DNA from: Clostridia bacterium
GTDB taxonomy: Bacteria > Bacillota > Clostridia > Christensenellales > Aristaeellaceae
Direction: 5' to 3'
NCBI GenBank assembly: GCA_017524725.1
Contig: JAFXUZ010000040.1
Coordinates: 1-40,524 of the forward strand
DNA: 40,524 bases
Under the pieces are notes generated by a model. The model saw only the letters and a list, made by a program, of their open reading frames with translations, did not search any database and was not told the origin of the DNA. Below are positions 26,203-34,489 of this stretch, piece after piece (the first letter of the stretch is position 1; every line of letters begins with the position of its first letter). The position numbers were made by a program, and so were the translations under genes.

Positions 26203-27249
26203 TCATATCCCGTCATCGGATGAAAGCCGTTCCCGAATCGTACGGCGGACCATGGCGGACCGTGCCTCGCTCGTTTCCCGGGCATTCAGTTCGCGTCCGG
26301 CGGCGCGGCAAAGATGCGCATCCTGCGCTTCGGTCAAAAGCGTGTCGCATTCCCTGACGTCCATCGGTATCCTGCCCATGGCCGCGCCGACCCGCAGCGC
26401 GGACCAGAGGGGATAGAATTCCTTCAGGTCCATCATCCTCGCGTACTTCAGGGTGCCGATGGCACGGGAGATCCAGTCCTCGAAGGCCACCGGGTCCTCC
26501 CGGAGGGCCTGGAGGCGTTTTTCCTGCTCCATCCCGGCGATCTGTGCGGCTACGGTGCTGACCGCGTCCGCCAGTTCGTGCTCTGTCTTGCCAAGGGTCA
26601 CCTGGTTGGACAGCTGGTACACACAGCCCAGGGCCTCGCTGCCCTCGCCATAGATGCCCCGCATGGTCAGGCCAAGCTTGGCAGCCAGCTGGGTCACCTG
26701 CCCCATATTCTTCTTTGCGGTCAGCAGGGGCAGATGCAGCATCACGGACGCGCGCATGCCGGTGCCCGTATTGGTCGGGCATGCCGTCAGGTATCCCAGC
26801 TGCTCGTCGAAAGCGAAATCAAGGGATCGCTCCAGGACGTCCTCGGCCCTGTAAGCCAGGCCCGACACGGTCTCCAGGTCCAGCCCGGGGGCAAAGGCCT
26901 GGATGCGCAGATGGTCTTCTTCGTTGATCATGATGACCACCCGGCCGTCCGTGCTGATGAGCGCGGCTCCCCGGTCGTCCGTTTTGAAAAGATCGGCCGA
27001 TATCCTGTGTTCCTCGACCATGGCGCGCTTTTCGATGGGATCGATCCCGCGCATCGGATAGTATCGAAAATCTTCCTTGTCGCCGCGCAGCGCTTCCAGG
27101 ACCCGGTCGATGCATTCGTCAGCCTGGTCCTGGGTCATCTTCGGGCGGAAATTCATATCCTTCAGGTTGCGGGCCACACGGACCCTGCTGGATAAGATGA
27201 TCGCGCTTTTGTCACCCTGGGGTCTTTTTTCCGTTATGGGCTCCGTCAC
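26203..27249 (-). CDS. mcsB: Protein arginine kinase McsB
   Basis: A 348-aa McsB of the guanido-kinase fold that phosphorylates arginines and marks proteins for ClpCP. Conserved parts are SSRVRVARNL, the ATP-site DHLRIQAFAPGLDL and the catalytic loop YLTACPTNTGTGMRASVMLHLP. It starts with GTG at 27249, which overlaps the mcsA stop (GTGA), so the pair is translationally coupled. Near the C-terminus, where Bacillus McsB has an allosteric phospho-arginine motif R-D-x2-R-A, I read R-S-A-M-V-R, so the feedback site may differ. Confidence 0.94.
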   Translation of the reverse strand: MTEPITEKRPQGDKSAIILSSRVRVARNLKDMNFRPKMTQDQADECIDRVLEALRGDKEDFRYYPMRGIDPIEKRAMVEEHRISADLFKTDDRGAALISTDGRVVIMINEEDHLRIQAFAPGLDLETVSGLAYRAEDVLERSLDFAFDEQLGYLTACPTNTGTGMRASVMLHLPLLTAKKNMGQVTQLAAKLGLTMRGIYGEGSEALGCVYQLSNQVTLGKTEHELADAVSTVAAQIAGMEQEKRLQALREDPVAFEDWISRAIGTLKYARMMDLKEFYPLWSALRVGAAMGRIPMDVRECDTLLTEAQDAHLCRAAGRELNARETSEARSAMVRRTIRERLSSDDGI

Positions 27250-27752
27250 TCCCCCGCACCTTCCTTCGCCGGTTCTTCTTTTCCGCCCTCCTGAAGCTTT
27301 TTCAATTCGTCCCTCAGCCGGGCGGCTTCCTCGAAGGCTTCCTCGCTGACGGCGGCCTCCATGGCACGGCGCAGCTTCATGATGCGGTCGCTGCGCTCCA
27401 GGGCGGCCGGATCCGCATGGGGACGGCGTCCCGCGTGCTGGGTGCGGCCCTGGATCCTGTTCAGCATCGGATCCAGCTCGCTGCGAAACGTCCTGTAGCA
27501 CTCCGCGCAGCCCAGCATACCCGTTTTGTTGAATTCCTCAAGCGTCATGCCGCAGTGAGAGCATTTTTTGCCGCTGCTGCCGCGGGCCTTGTACATGCTG
27601 GACAGGATCGCCGCCAGCAGCGCCGACACGTCGCCGCCCTTCTGGTATTTTTTTACGCATTCCCGGCACAGGTTCCGGGAGGTGCTTTCGCCGTTGATGA
27701 CCGTGGTCACGACCACGGCGGCTTCCCTTTCACCGCATTCCTCGCAGAGCAT
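27246..27752 (-). CDS. mcsA: McsA, zinc-finger activator of McsB
   Basis: A 168-aa protein with four CxxC pairs (C3/C6, C29/C32, C64/C67, C82/C85) that likely bind two zinc ions. It ends in a UVR domain (about 125-160, RAMEAAVSEEAFEEAARLRDELKKL). In Bacillus McsA activates the McsB kinase and stabilises CtsR regulation. It starts 17 nt after ctsR and overlaps mcsB by 4 bp. Confidence 0.95.
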   Translation of the reverse strand: MLCEECGEREAAVVVTTVINGESTSRNLCRECVKKYQKGGDVSALLAAILSSMYKARGSSGKKCSHCGMTLEEFNKTGMLGCAECYRTFRSELDPMLNRIQGRTQHAGRRPHADPAALERSDRIMKLRRAMEAAVSEEAFEEAARLRDELKKLQEGGKEEPAKEGAGE

Positions 27753-27769
27753 ATGATCCTCCGTTGACG

Positions 27770-28267
27770 TTATTCTTCCCCGGCGCCGCTGTCCGGCGCC
27801 GCGGGACGCTGGCGGGCAGAGGCGATCAGCATGGATTTGAGTATCCTGGCGCGCAGCACGTTTTTCAGGTCCTCTGGAACGGGAACGCCCAGGGCGCCCC
27901 TTGATACGGCGGCGCTCATGATCTCGGCCTCCCGGTCGGATATCGTTCCTTTTTCCTTCAGCTGCCTGCAGATGATCTGGGCCCGCTGCTCGTCGATGCT
28001 GTCGCCGATGCGTTCATTGAGATAATACGTGAGCCTGTCCACCCGGGAAGCCTGGATGCGCACGATGCGCACATATCCTCCCCCGCCCCGCTGGCTGGTG
28101 ATGGAATACCCATGGTCCGGCGTAAAGCGCGTGGAAAGCACATAATTGATCTGGCTCGGGGCGCAGTGGAAATATTCCGCCAGCTCGTTTCGCTTCAGCT
28201 CACAGGCTTCCTGGTCCTCACGCATCATTGTTTTGATAAATTCTTCGATGGTATCGCTCAAACGCAT
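27770..28267 (-). CDS. ctsR: Class III heat-shock repressor CtsR
   Basis: A 165-aa CtsR with a winged helix-turn-helix (RNELAEYFHCAPSQINYVLSTRF) and the glycine-rich wing RGGGGYVRI that senses heat and reads the operator. The C-terminal half is the dimer/McsB-interaction domain. The chosen ATG at 28267 follows AAGGAGGG; upstream in-frame starts lack any site. It represses its own operon through the box at 28300-28316. Confidence 0.96.
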   Translation of the reverse strand: MRLSDTIEEFIKTMMREDQEACELKRNELAEYFHCAPSQINYVLSTRFTPDHGYSITSQRGGGGYVRIVRIQASRVDRLTYYLNERIGDSIDEQRAQIICRQLKEKGTISDREAEIMSAAVSRGALGVPVPEDLKNVLRARILKSMLIASARQRPAAPDSGAGEE

Positions 28268-28299
28268 TCGGATCCCTCCTTGACACGGCCAAGGCAATT

Positions 28300-28316
28300 C
28301 CTGACTTACTTTGACC
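28300..28316 (-). promoter_or_regulatory. CtsR operator
   Basis: Read leftward, GGTCAAA, GTA, AGTCAGG: two heptads in direct repeat with the standard 3-nt spacer. The first matches the CtsR consensus GGTCAAA exactly; the second keeps GTCA only. It lies just downstream of the -10, where binding would block transcription start. Confidence 0.8.
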
Positions 28317-28322
28317 AATAAG

Positions 28323-28351
28323 AGTATAGCATACATTCCGTCCTTTTGCAA
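28323..28351 (-). promoter_or_regulatory. Promoter of the ctsR operon
   Basis: TTGCAA (28346-28351), a 17-bp spacer and TATACT (28323-28328) on the minus strand, immediately before the CtsR box and 56 bp before the ctsR start. Confidence 0.8.
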
Positions 28352-28389
28352 CAACCGTTTTCGTGCGGGGAGATGTAAAAACATCATAA

Positions 28390-28434
28390 AAGCAAAAAAC
28401 AAAAACGCGGGCGTCCTTTTCAGGGGACGCCCGC
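28390..28434 (-). terminator. Terminator of the secreted-protein gene
   Basis: A 10-bp GC-rich stem (28407-28416 with 28425-28434) followed leftward by GUUUUUGUUUUUU. It ends the large secreted-protein transcript and insulates the ctsR promoter. Confidence 0.85.
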
Positions 28435-28475
28435 CAGAGGCAATGATGCTGTTTTCCCGTGTGCCTTCCGGTTTT

Positions 28476-30746
28476 TTATTTCAGGGTGATGCGGACACCG
28501 AAAGCCGTAAATTCGCCGTCGGTGAGGAACTCGTCGGCAAAGACGCCCATATGGCCGTCCAACGCCAGGATCTCCTCATATTCCGGTTTTACGCCGGAAG
28601 CCAGGCCCTGGGGGATGATTACCGCGTCCCCGGAAAGGGCACCGGCGACCGCCGCGTAAAGATCCTTCCCCGCCTCGACGGTCCTGAAGGACCAGGCCGC
28701 CGTACCCGGGTCAAACCATGGGATATCGGCGTTCCGTTCCCCGGCCTGGATATGCGCCGCGATCTGGACGCCCACGCCGGCATACTGGCTGAAATAGGTC
28801 TCCGTCAGCGGGAAGAAGATCAGATCCACCTTTTCGGCCTCAAAGATGCCTCCCTTGGCGGCGCTGAACTGCGCAAGGCACTCCATCAGGTCACCGGGGC
28901 GCACGCCGCCCAGGGTAAAGACAATGTCCGCCATCAGAACGTTGACGCGGAAATACCCGTCTTCGTCAAACATGGTATAGCCAAAGTCGTCCAGGAAACG
29001 GTCTTCCTGCCCGATATAAGCGTTCATGATCAGGTTGGCCATCGCGGCGCACACGCCGCTGAAGTCCCCGGCGCCGGCAAGGATCGCCCTTACCTCTTCC
29101 GGGCCCATATTTTCGGTGCCTTCAACGCCGGAAGAGGCAAGGATCGCCTTCAGGTCGTCCAGGTCCGCCCAATCCGCGTCGACCAGGGAAAGGTTCGCTC
29201 CAAAGCAGCCGTCCACAGGCAGGTATACGGTCTCCGCCTCCGCAGGGACAGGCATTCCTTCCACGACGGGTTCAGGAGAAGGCGCGGCCTCCCCCACCCG
29301 GACCGAAAGGCCGCCGACCTTTGCCCCGTCCAGGGTGATCACAATGTCGGTATACCCATCGGCAAGGGCCCGCAGGGTCATCACGTCGCTTTCGATGGAG
29401 AGGGAAACGACCGTCCCGTCATAGTCGATGGAAAGCCTGTTGACGTCCGACGCCGTCAGCCGCCTGGAGATGGACACGTTCCTTGTCTCGCCGGCGTACA
29501 TCTTTACGCTGTCCGGTGTGAAGGCCATGGATCCGCCGTATCCGAGGCCGATGACCTTGACGCCGCACTGGGTGCACTGACCGTTTTCATAGGTGTGGGT
29601 ATGTCCGCCGGTGTAAGGCGCCGTGCCCGGGTAGACAGGCGTGGGCGTGACATAGGATACGCTGTCTTCCCGGTTATATGCCAGCGTCCCGCCCCTTACG
29701 AAATAGTAATTGCTGCCCCAGATGATGTAGTCGAACCCGTTCAGTTCGCCCTTCAGGGTCACGGCCGTCCCCGGCGTCAGGTAGCGGCTGCTGTGATATC
29801 CTTCTCCCGGCCAGGAATACAACAGGGTCATGGGGGTCGCGTACATGGTCCTTTCCGTCACGGGCGAGGGAGACGCGATGTGCCCGGACAGACGGACGGG
29901 ATCCAGGGTCGTGCAGAATTCGATCTTATGGATGCCCCGGGAGAAGACCAGGTCGATCTGGTGGTCCCAGGTCCCGATGGTATATGGTTCCGTGTAGCCG
30001 GTGCCGGCGGAGACCTGTTTTCCGTCGATATAAACGAGGATCACATCCGACGCCGATGCAGTGATCACGTGGAAGGTGCGGACGTAGCCCGCGGTGCAGT
30101 AGCGGTATTTCCCGATGACATCGGCCCTGTTGTGCAGCACCCTGATAATGCCCCCGCCGCCGGATGTGACCGTCAGGATCGCTTCCGCGGTGCTGTCCCT
30201 CAGGCCGGGACATGATGTGACGAGGGTGATCCGATACAATCCCGCGTCGTCAAGGAAGGCTCCGGGCACGGTCACGTCTGTTTCGGAAGTGGAAAAAATG
30301 ATTTCCGTACCTTCGGGCGAGGTCACCGTGACGGTATACACCGCTCCGGGGACGGGAGCGCTCCAGGCGATGAAGGCGTTGGACCCGGCCTGCACGGAGG
30401 CGGGGACCCAGATCTCCGGCTGGGGCGCGTAGGGCGGAGGCGTCACATCCGGACCGATCGGGTCGGGCGTGGCCTGCGTCGTGGCGGTGGGAACGGGCTC
30501 CGCGGTGGCCGTGGGTGCAGGCTCCGCAGTGGCCGTAGGCGCAGGCTCCGCAGTGGCCGTGGGCACAGGCTCCGCGGTGGGCGTGGGAGCCGGCGTGGCA
30601 GAAGGCAGCGGGGTGGGCGACCTGTGGGGATGGACAGCTTCCGCGGCCTCAGTTCCCTCCGCATATACTGCCGCATGGATATCCGCCGCTCCGAAAAGCC
30701 CCAGGGCCATCACGGCACAGATGATCAAAGCAAGTATCCGTTTCAT
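28476..30746 (-). CDS. Large secreted multidomain protein
   Basis: A 756-aa exported protein of unrecognised overall family. The signal peptide is residues 1 to about 25 (MKRILALIICAVMALGLFG). A Pro/Thr/Ala linker with tandem AEPxPTAT units runs to about 95. After it come an Ig-like domain (about 105-195), a second beta-rich module, an SH3-like piece (LLYSWPGEGYHSSRYLTPGTAV), a short Cys-rich stretch (CTQC) and a BIG2-like domain (FTPDSVKMYAGET). The last 250 residues form a separate globular domain. That domain has an isolated Cys566 at a helix start (SGVCAAMANL) and His732 in DGHMGVF, loosely recalling Cys-peptidase or transglutaminase layouts, but this is unproven. GGAGG lies 6 nt before the chosen ATG. 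Confidence 0.8.
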   Translation of the reverse strand: MKRILALIICAVMALGLFGAADIHAAVYAEGTEAAEAVHPHRSPTPLPSATPAPTPTAEPVPTATAEPAPTATAEPAPTATAEPVPTATTQATPDPIGPDVTPPPYAPQPEIWVPASVQAGSNAFIAWSAPVPGAVYTVTVTSPEGTEIIFSTSETDVTVPGAFLDDAGLYRITLVTSCPGLRDSTAEAILTVTSGGGGIIRVLHNRADVIGKYRYCTAGYVRTFHVITASASDVILVYIDGKQVSAGTGYTEPYTIGTWDHQIDLVFSRGIHKIEFCTTLDPVRLSGHIASPSPVTERTMYATPMTLLYSWPGEGYHSSRYLTPGTAVTLKGELNGFDYIIWGSNYYFVRGGTLAYNREDSVSYVTPTPVYPGTAPYTGGHTHTYENGQCTQCGVKVIGLGYGGSMAFTPDSVKMYAGETRNVSISRRLTASDVNRLSIDYDGTVVSLSIESDVMTLRALADGYTDIVITLDGAKVGGLSVRVGEAAPSPEPVVEGMPVPAEAETVYLPVDGCFGANLSLVDADWADLDDLKAILASSGVEGTENMGPEEVRAILAGAGDFSGVCAAMANLIMNAYIGQEDRFLDDFGYTMFDEDGYFRVNVLMADIVFTLGGVRPGDLMECLAQFSAAKGGIFEAEKVDLIFFPLTETYFSQYAGVGVQIAAHIQAGERNADIPWFDPGTAAWSFRTVEAGKDLYAAVAGALSGDAVIIPQGLASGVKPEYEEILALDGHMGVFADEFLTDGEFTAFGVRITLK
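30485..30590 (-). repeat. 24-bp repeats encoding a Pro/Thr linker
   Basis: About four 24-bp units encode AEPxPTAT with x = Val or Ala. They form the extended linker after the signal peptide and are common in wall-spanning proteins of Gram-positive bacteria. Confidence 0.8.
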
Positions 30747-30849
30747 TTTTGTCCTCCAGTTCATTGCCGGCCCGGACCGGCCGGATTTATTGTCCCTTTA
30801 TATCAGACGGCGCAAAGCACAAAAATGTCCCGTCACCCAATAATTTTTT

Positions 30850-32358
30850 TTACTGCGCGATCACCGGGCCGTTCTTCAGGATCACATCGTGGCTGCCGCC
30901 TTCCACGATGGAGGTGGAGGATACCACGGTCAGCCTGGCTTTGCGCTGCAGCTCCTCAATGGACAGGGCGCCGCAGTTGCACATCGTGGAACGCACCTTG
31001 TACAGCGTCAGGTTGACGCCCTCCGCCAGGGGACCGGCGTAGGGAACGTAGCTGTCGACGCCCTCCTCGAAGCTCAGCTTTTCTGCGCCGCCCAGGTCGT
31101 ACCTTTGCCAGTTGCGGGCGCGGTTGCTTCCCTCGCCCCAGTATTCCTTGACGATGTTGCCGCCGATGCGGGTCTTGCTGGTGGGGCTCTCATCAAAGCG
31201 CGCGAAATAACGGCCCAGCATCACGAAATCCGCTCCCATGGCCAAAGCCAGGGTGATGTGATAGTCGTGCACGATGCCGCCGTCGGAGCAGATCGGGATA
31301 TAGACCCCGGTCTCCTTAAAATATTCGTCCCTGGCCCTGGCCACCTCGATGACTGCCGTGGCCTGGCCGCGGCCGATGCCCTTGGTCTCGCGGGTGATGC
31401 AGATGGAACCGCCGCCGATGCCGATCTTGACGAAATCCGCGCCGGCCCGGGCCAGGAAAAGGAAGCCCTCCCGGTCCACGATGTTCCCGGCGCCCACCTT
31501 GACGCTGTCGCCGTAATGGTCGCGGATCCATTTCAGGGTGTCGGACTGCCACTGGCTGAAGCCCTCGGAGGAGTCGATGCACAATACGTCCACCCCGGCC
31601 TCGACCAGGGCGGGCACGCGCACGGCGTAGTCCCTGGTATTGATGCCCGCGCCGACCACATAGCTCTTGTTGGCGTCCAGCAGTTCGTTCCTGTGTTCCT
31701 TGTGGCTGTCGTAATCCTTGCGGAACACCATATATTTCAGGTTGCCTTCATCGTCCACCAGGGGAAGGCTGTTGATCTTGTTGTCCCAGATGATGTCGTT
31801 GCATTCCTTCAGGGACGTGTCCGCAGGCGCGGTCACCAGTTTGTCCAGGGGCGTCATGAAGGAGGAAACGCTCGCGTCCTCGGACGTGCGGGAAAGGCGG
31901 TAATCCCTGCTGGCGACAATGCCCAGCAGCCGTCCGTGGGCCGTTCCGTCCTCGGTGATGGCAACGGTCGAATGCCCCGTTTTCGCCTTCAGGGCCAGCA
32001 CGTCCTTCAGCGTCGCCGTCGGGGGCAGGTTGGAATCGCTGGTCACGAATCCCTTTTTATATGCCTTGACCCTCCTGACCATGGCCGCCTCGTCCTCGAC
32101 CGTCTGGGAACCGTAGATAAAGGAAACGCCGCCCTCCTTGGCCAGAGCGATGGCCAGCCTTTCGCCGGACACCGACTGCATGATGGCGGAAACCATCGGG
32201 ATCTTCATCGAAAGCGGGCAGGCTTCCTCACCCTTCCGGTACCTGACCAGCGGCGTGGACAGGTCCACCGCCGAGGGGATGCATTCGGAAGACGAGTACC
32301 CCGGTACAAGAAGGTATTCCCCGAAGGTACGGGACGGTTCCTCAAAGAAATAAGCCAT
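30850..32358 (-). CDS. guaB: IMP dehydrogenase
   Basis: A 502-aa IMP dehydrogenase that makes XMP from IMP with NAD+, the committed step of GMP synthesis. Two CBS domains lie about 105-225. The catalytic loop is [14 protein letters not shown] with Cys320; most bacterial enzymes have GIGPGSICTTR, so this belongs to the branch with Gly and Ile at those sites. DGGIVHDYH and [15 protein letters not shown] follow. AAAGGGGGG precedes the ATG. It has its own promoter, and the gap to the secreted-protein gene is 103 nt. Confidence 0.93.
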   Translation of the reverse strand: MAYFFEEPSRTFGEYLLVPGYSSSECIPSAVDLSTPLVRYRKGEEACPLSMKIPMVSAIMQSVSGERLAIALAKEGGVSFIYGSQTVEDEAAMVRRVKAYKKGFVTSDSNLPPTATLKDVLALKAKTGHSTVAITEDGTAHGRLLGIVASRDYRLSRTSEDASVSSFMTPLDKLVTAPADTSLKECNDIIWDNKINSLPLVDDEGNLKYMVFRKDYDSHKEHRNELLDANKSYVVGAGINTRDYAVRVPALVEAGVDVLCIDSSEGFSQWQSDTLKWIRDHYGDSVKVGAGNIVDREGFLFLARAGADFVKIGIGGGSICITRETKGIGRGQATAVIEVARARDEYFKETGVYIPICSDGGIVHDYHITLALAMGADFVMLGRYFARFDESPTSKTRIGGNIVKEYWGEGSNRARNWQRYDLGGAEKLSFEEGVDSYVPYAGPLAEGVNLTLYKVRSTMCNCGALSIEELQRKARLTVVSSTSIVEGGSHDVILKNGPVIAQ

Positions 32359-32408
32359 GGCGAGAGCCCCCCTTTGAATAAAATACGCCGCATTGCGCGG
32401 TTTGTGAT

Positions 32409-32437
32409 ATTTTACAACGTCAGGCCGAAATAAACAA
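32409..32437 (-). promoter_or_regulatory. guaB promoter
   Basis: Minus strand TTGTTT (32432-32437), a 17-bp spacer and TAAAAT (32409-32414). Its -35 stands 18 bp from the -35 of the divergent DUF1836 promoter, so a single bound protein could affect both. Confidence 0.7.
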
Positions 32438-32455
32438 CCTTAAATTACTGTCGGC

Positions 32456-32484
32456 TTGAATTATTTTTGATTTGGGCTTATGAT
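32456..32484 (+). promoter_or_regulatory. Promoter of DUF1836-helicase operon
   Basis: TTGAAT (32456-32461), a 17-bp spacer and TATGAT (32479-32484). Transcription would start near 32491. Confidence 0.7.
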
Positions 32485-32490
32485 AACGGT

Positions 32491-32624
32491 ATGCCTGCCT
32501 GTCCGGGCGCCTCCCCGGCCCCGGCGGAGCAGGCAGGAAGGCTCAATCTTCACCCGGTCCCGAAACTGCGGGGACTGTCCGTTTCAACGGCGGTCTCTGC
32601 CCGGAAAAGCAAAGGGAGGAAAGC
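32491..32624 (+). other. Structured leader before DUF1836 gene
   Basis: About 134 nt of GC-rich leader. An 8-bp stem (32494-32501 with 32530-32537) closes a GC-rich inner hairpin right at the expected RNA 5' end. A second small stem is GTCCC (32557-32561) with GGGAC (32571-32575). It matches no riboswitch class I know. GGGAGG lies just before the start codon. Confidence 0.45.
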
Positions 32625-33221
32625 ATGACGACCCTGTCGCGAGAACGTCTCCTTGGCCTCTGCGCCGATTTCAGGTGTCCCAGGCTGCCCCTGTGGGATG
32701 AACTGCCCGGGATTCCGCTGTACATGGATCAGGTGCTGATCCTGCTCAACGGCTTTCTTTACCCCGATAACGACGGCGTTCCCGACAGCAGGGCCCTGAC
32801 GCCCTCGATGATCAACAACTACATCAAGTTCAGGATCTTTCCCCCCAGCGTCAAAAAAAAGTACTATCGCCATCACCTGGCCGCGCTGGTCATGGTCTGC
32901 GTCCTGAAGGAGACCGTATCCATCGGCGATATCCCCAGGCTCCTGCCGGGCCTGGATACGGTGGAAGGCATCCGGCCCTGCTACGAAAAGTTCCTGGACG
33001 TCTATACGGGCGCCTGCGGTGATTTCAGGGCTTTCGCCGCCGAGACCGCCAGGGAGCATTCCGGGGAGGATTCCGATCCCGGCCGCATCGTCCTGCGCAT
33101 GGCCGTTGCCGGCAGCCTGTGCAAGGCCCTGACCGACAGCGCCCTCCGGACAGAGGCCGACGAACCCCCCCAGGCCGGGAAGCGGCGGAAACAGCCGCTC
33201 CCGCATCAAGACAAGCAGTAA
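32625..33221 (+). CDS. DUF1836 family putative HTH regulator
   Basis: A 198-aa protein recognised as DUF1836 by LTPSMINNYIKFRIFPPSVKKKYYRHHLAALVMVCVLKETVSIGDI (about 60-105). This is a MerR-like helix-turn-helix with the family's Tyr/His-rich turn. Such proteins are common single-copy genes in Firmicutes without a known function. The C-terminus is charged and probably disordered. Its stop codon overlaps the ribosome binding site of the following DEAD-box helicase, so the pair is tightly coupled. Confidence 0.82.
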   Translation: MTTLSRERLLGLCADFRCPRLPLWDELPGIPLYMDQVLILLNGFLYPDNDGVPDSRALTPSMINNYIKFRIFPPSVKKKYYRHHLAALVMVCVLKETVSIGDIPRLLPGLDTVEGIRPCYEKFLDVYTGACGDFRAFAAETAREHSGEDSDPGRIVLRMAVAGSLCKALTDSALRTEADEPPQAGKRRKQPLPHQDKQ

Positions 33222-33234
33222 GGAGATATTTGTT

Positions 33235-34419
33235 TTGCTTCAGGAAAACCGGACAAGCATGAATTTTGAGGACCTGGACCTTTCCAAAGAGATCCGCAGC
33301 GCCCTCAGACAGATGAATTTTTCCGAAATGACCCCGGTCCAGCGGGAGACCATCCCCGTGATGATGGCAGGCCACGACGTGATCGCCATCGCCCCCACCG
33401 GCACAGGCAAGACCCTGGCCTTCGGCATCCCGATGCTGGAATACATCAGCCTCAGGGACAGCCGCATCCAGGAGGTTGTCCTGGCCCCCACAAGGGAACT
33501 GGCGGTGCAGATCGGCGAGGAACTGACCCGCCTGAGCGCTTTCATCCCGGAACTGAGGCTGTGCGTGCTCTACGGCGGCCAGCCCATCTCCCGCCAGCTG
33601 GACAAACTGCGCCGGCATCCCCAGGTCATCGTCGCGACCCCGGGCCGCCTGCTGGACCATTTCCAGCGGGGCACCGTCCGCCTGGACGCGGTGCACACCC
33701 TGGTATTGGACGAGGCCGACGAAATGCTGGACATGGGCTTCATCAAGGACGTGACCCGCATCATCGAGGCCATCCCCCCCGCCAGGCAGTTCGTGATGTT
33801 TTCAGCCACCACCAACCAGGACGTACTTACCATCTCCTGGAAATACCAGCACGATCCCGTTGAGATCACCATCGAGGCCACCGAGGAGAACCGCCCCCTG
33901 ATCACCCAGTACGTGATCCCCGTGGACCGGGACAACAAATACGACCGGCTTCTCTACCTGCTGGACAGCGACGAGTTCCGGCGCGTCATGATCTTCACCA
34001 ACACCAAAGACATGGCCCGCCGCCTCAACGACCGCCTGAACAAGGCCGGGTACGAATCCGAGGCGCTCCACGGCGACATCCCCCAGAGCAAGCGCAGCCA
34101 GGTGATGGCTTCCTTCAAAAAGGGCCGCTTTCCGATCCTGGTGTGCACGGACGTGGCCGCCCGGGGCATCGACGTGTTCGACGTTGAAGCGGTCATCAAT
34201 TATGACCTGCCCAACGAAAACGAGTATTACCTGCACCGTATCGGCCGCACCGGCCGAGCGAAGCGTCACGGCGTCGCCTTTACCCTGATGGATTTCAGGG
34301 ACAGCGTCCGCCTGGACGAGATCCTCCGCTACATGAAGGCCGCGCCTACCCACCTTCACTTCAGCGAAAACGAGATCCTCTGCACCGAGGACGGCGAACC
34401 TTTCTTTGACAACATCTGA
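33235..34419 (+). CDS. DEAD-box RNA helicase
   Basis: A 394-aa minimal DEAD-box ATPase that unwinds short RNA duplexes. All motifs are present in order: Q motif (MTPVQRETIPV), APTGTGKT, PTRELA, TPGR, DEAD, SAT, TDVAARGID and HRIGRTGR. It ends shortly after the second RecA domain, so it lacks the C-terminal RNA-binding tail of CshA or DbpA types. The start is TTG at 33235 with AAGGAG 9 nt upstream overlapping the previous stop; an ATG at 33259 lacks a site. Likely roles are ribosome assembly or RNA turnover. Confidence 0.95.
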   Translation: MLQENRTSMNFEDLDLSKEIRSALRQMNFSEMTPVQRETIPVMMAGHDVIAIAPTGTGKTLAFGIPMLEYISLRDSRIQEVVLAPTRELAVQIGEELTRLSAFIPELRLCVLYGGQPISRQLDKLRRHPQVIVATPGRLLDHFQRGTVRLDAVHTLVLDEADEMLDMGFIKDVTRIIEAIPPARQFVMFSATTNQDVLTISWKYQHDPVEITIEATEENRPLITQYVIPVDRDNKYDRLLYLLDSDEFRRVMIFTNTKDMARRLNDRLNKAGYESEALHGDIPQSKRSQVMASFKKGRFPILVCTDVAARGIDVFDVEAVINYDLPNENEYYLHRIGRTGRAKRHGVAFTLMDFRDSVRLDEILRYMKAAPTHLHFSENEILCTEDGEPFFDNI

Positions 34420-34445
34420 CCCGGGCCTTTCCCCGGGAAACGCGT

Positions 34446-34479
34446 CGTCGGGCCGGATGACCGGCCCGACGGTTTTTTT
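34446..34479 (+). terminator. Terminator after the helicase gene
   Basis: Stem GTCGGGCCGG (34447-34456) with its complement (34461-34470), loop of four, followed by seven T. The leftward face has no U-run, so it serves the helicase operon only, 27 nt after its stop. Confidence 0.9.
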
Positions 34480-34489
34480 CATATTTTTA

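Noticed and set aside
28311..30215. 634-aa plus-strand ORF opposite the secreted-protein gene
   Set aside because: Arg/Gly-rich shadow; it also runs through the ctsR promoter and a terminator.
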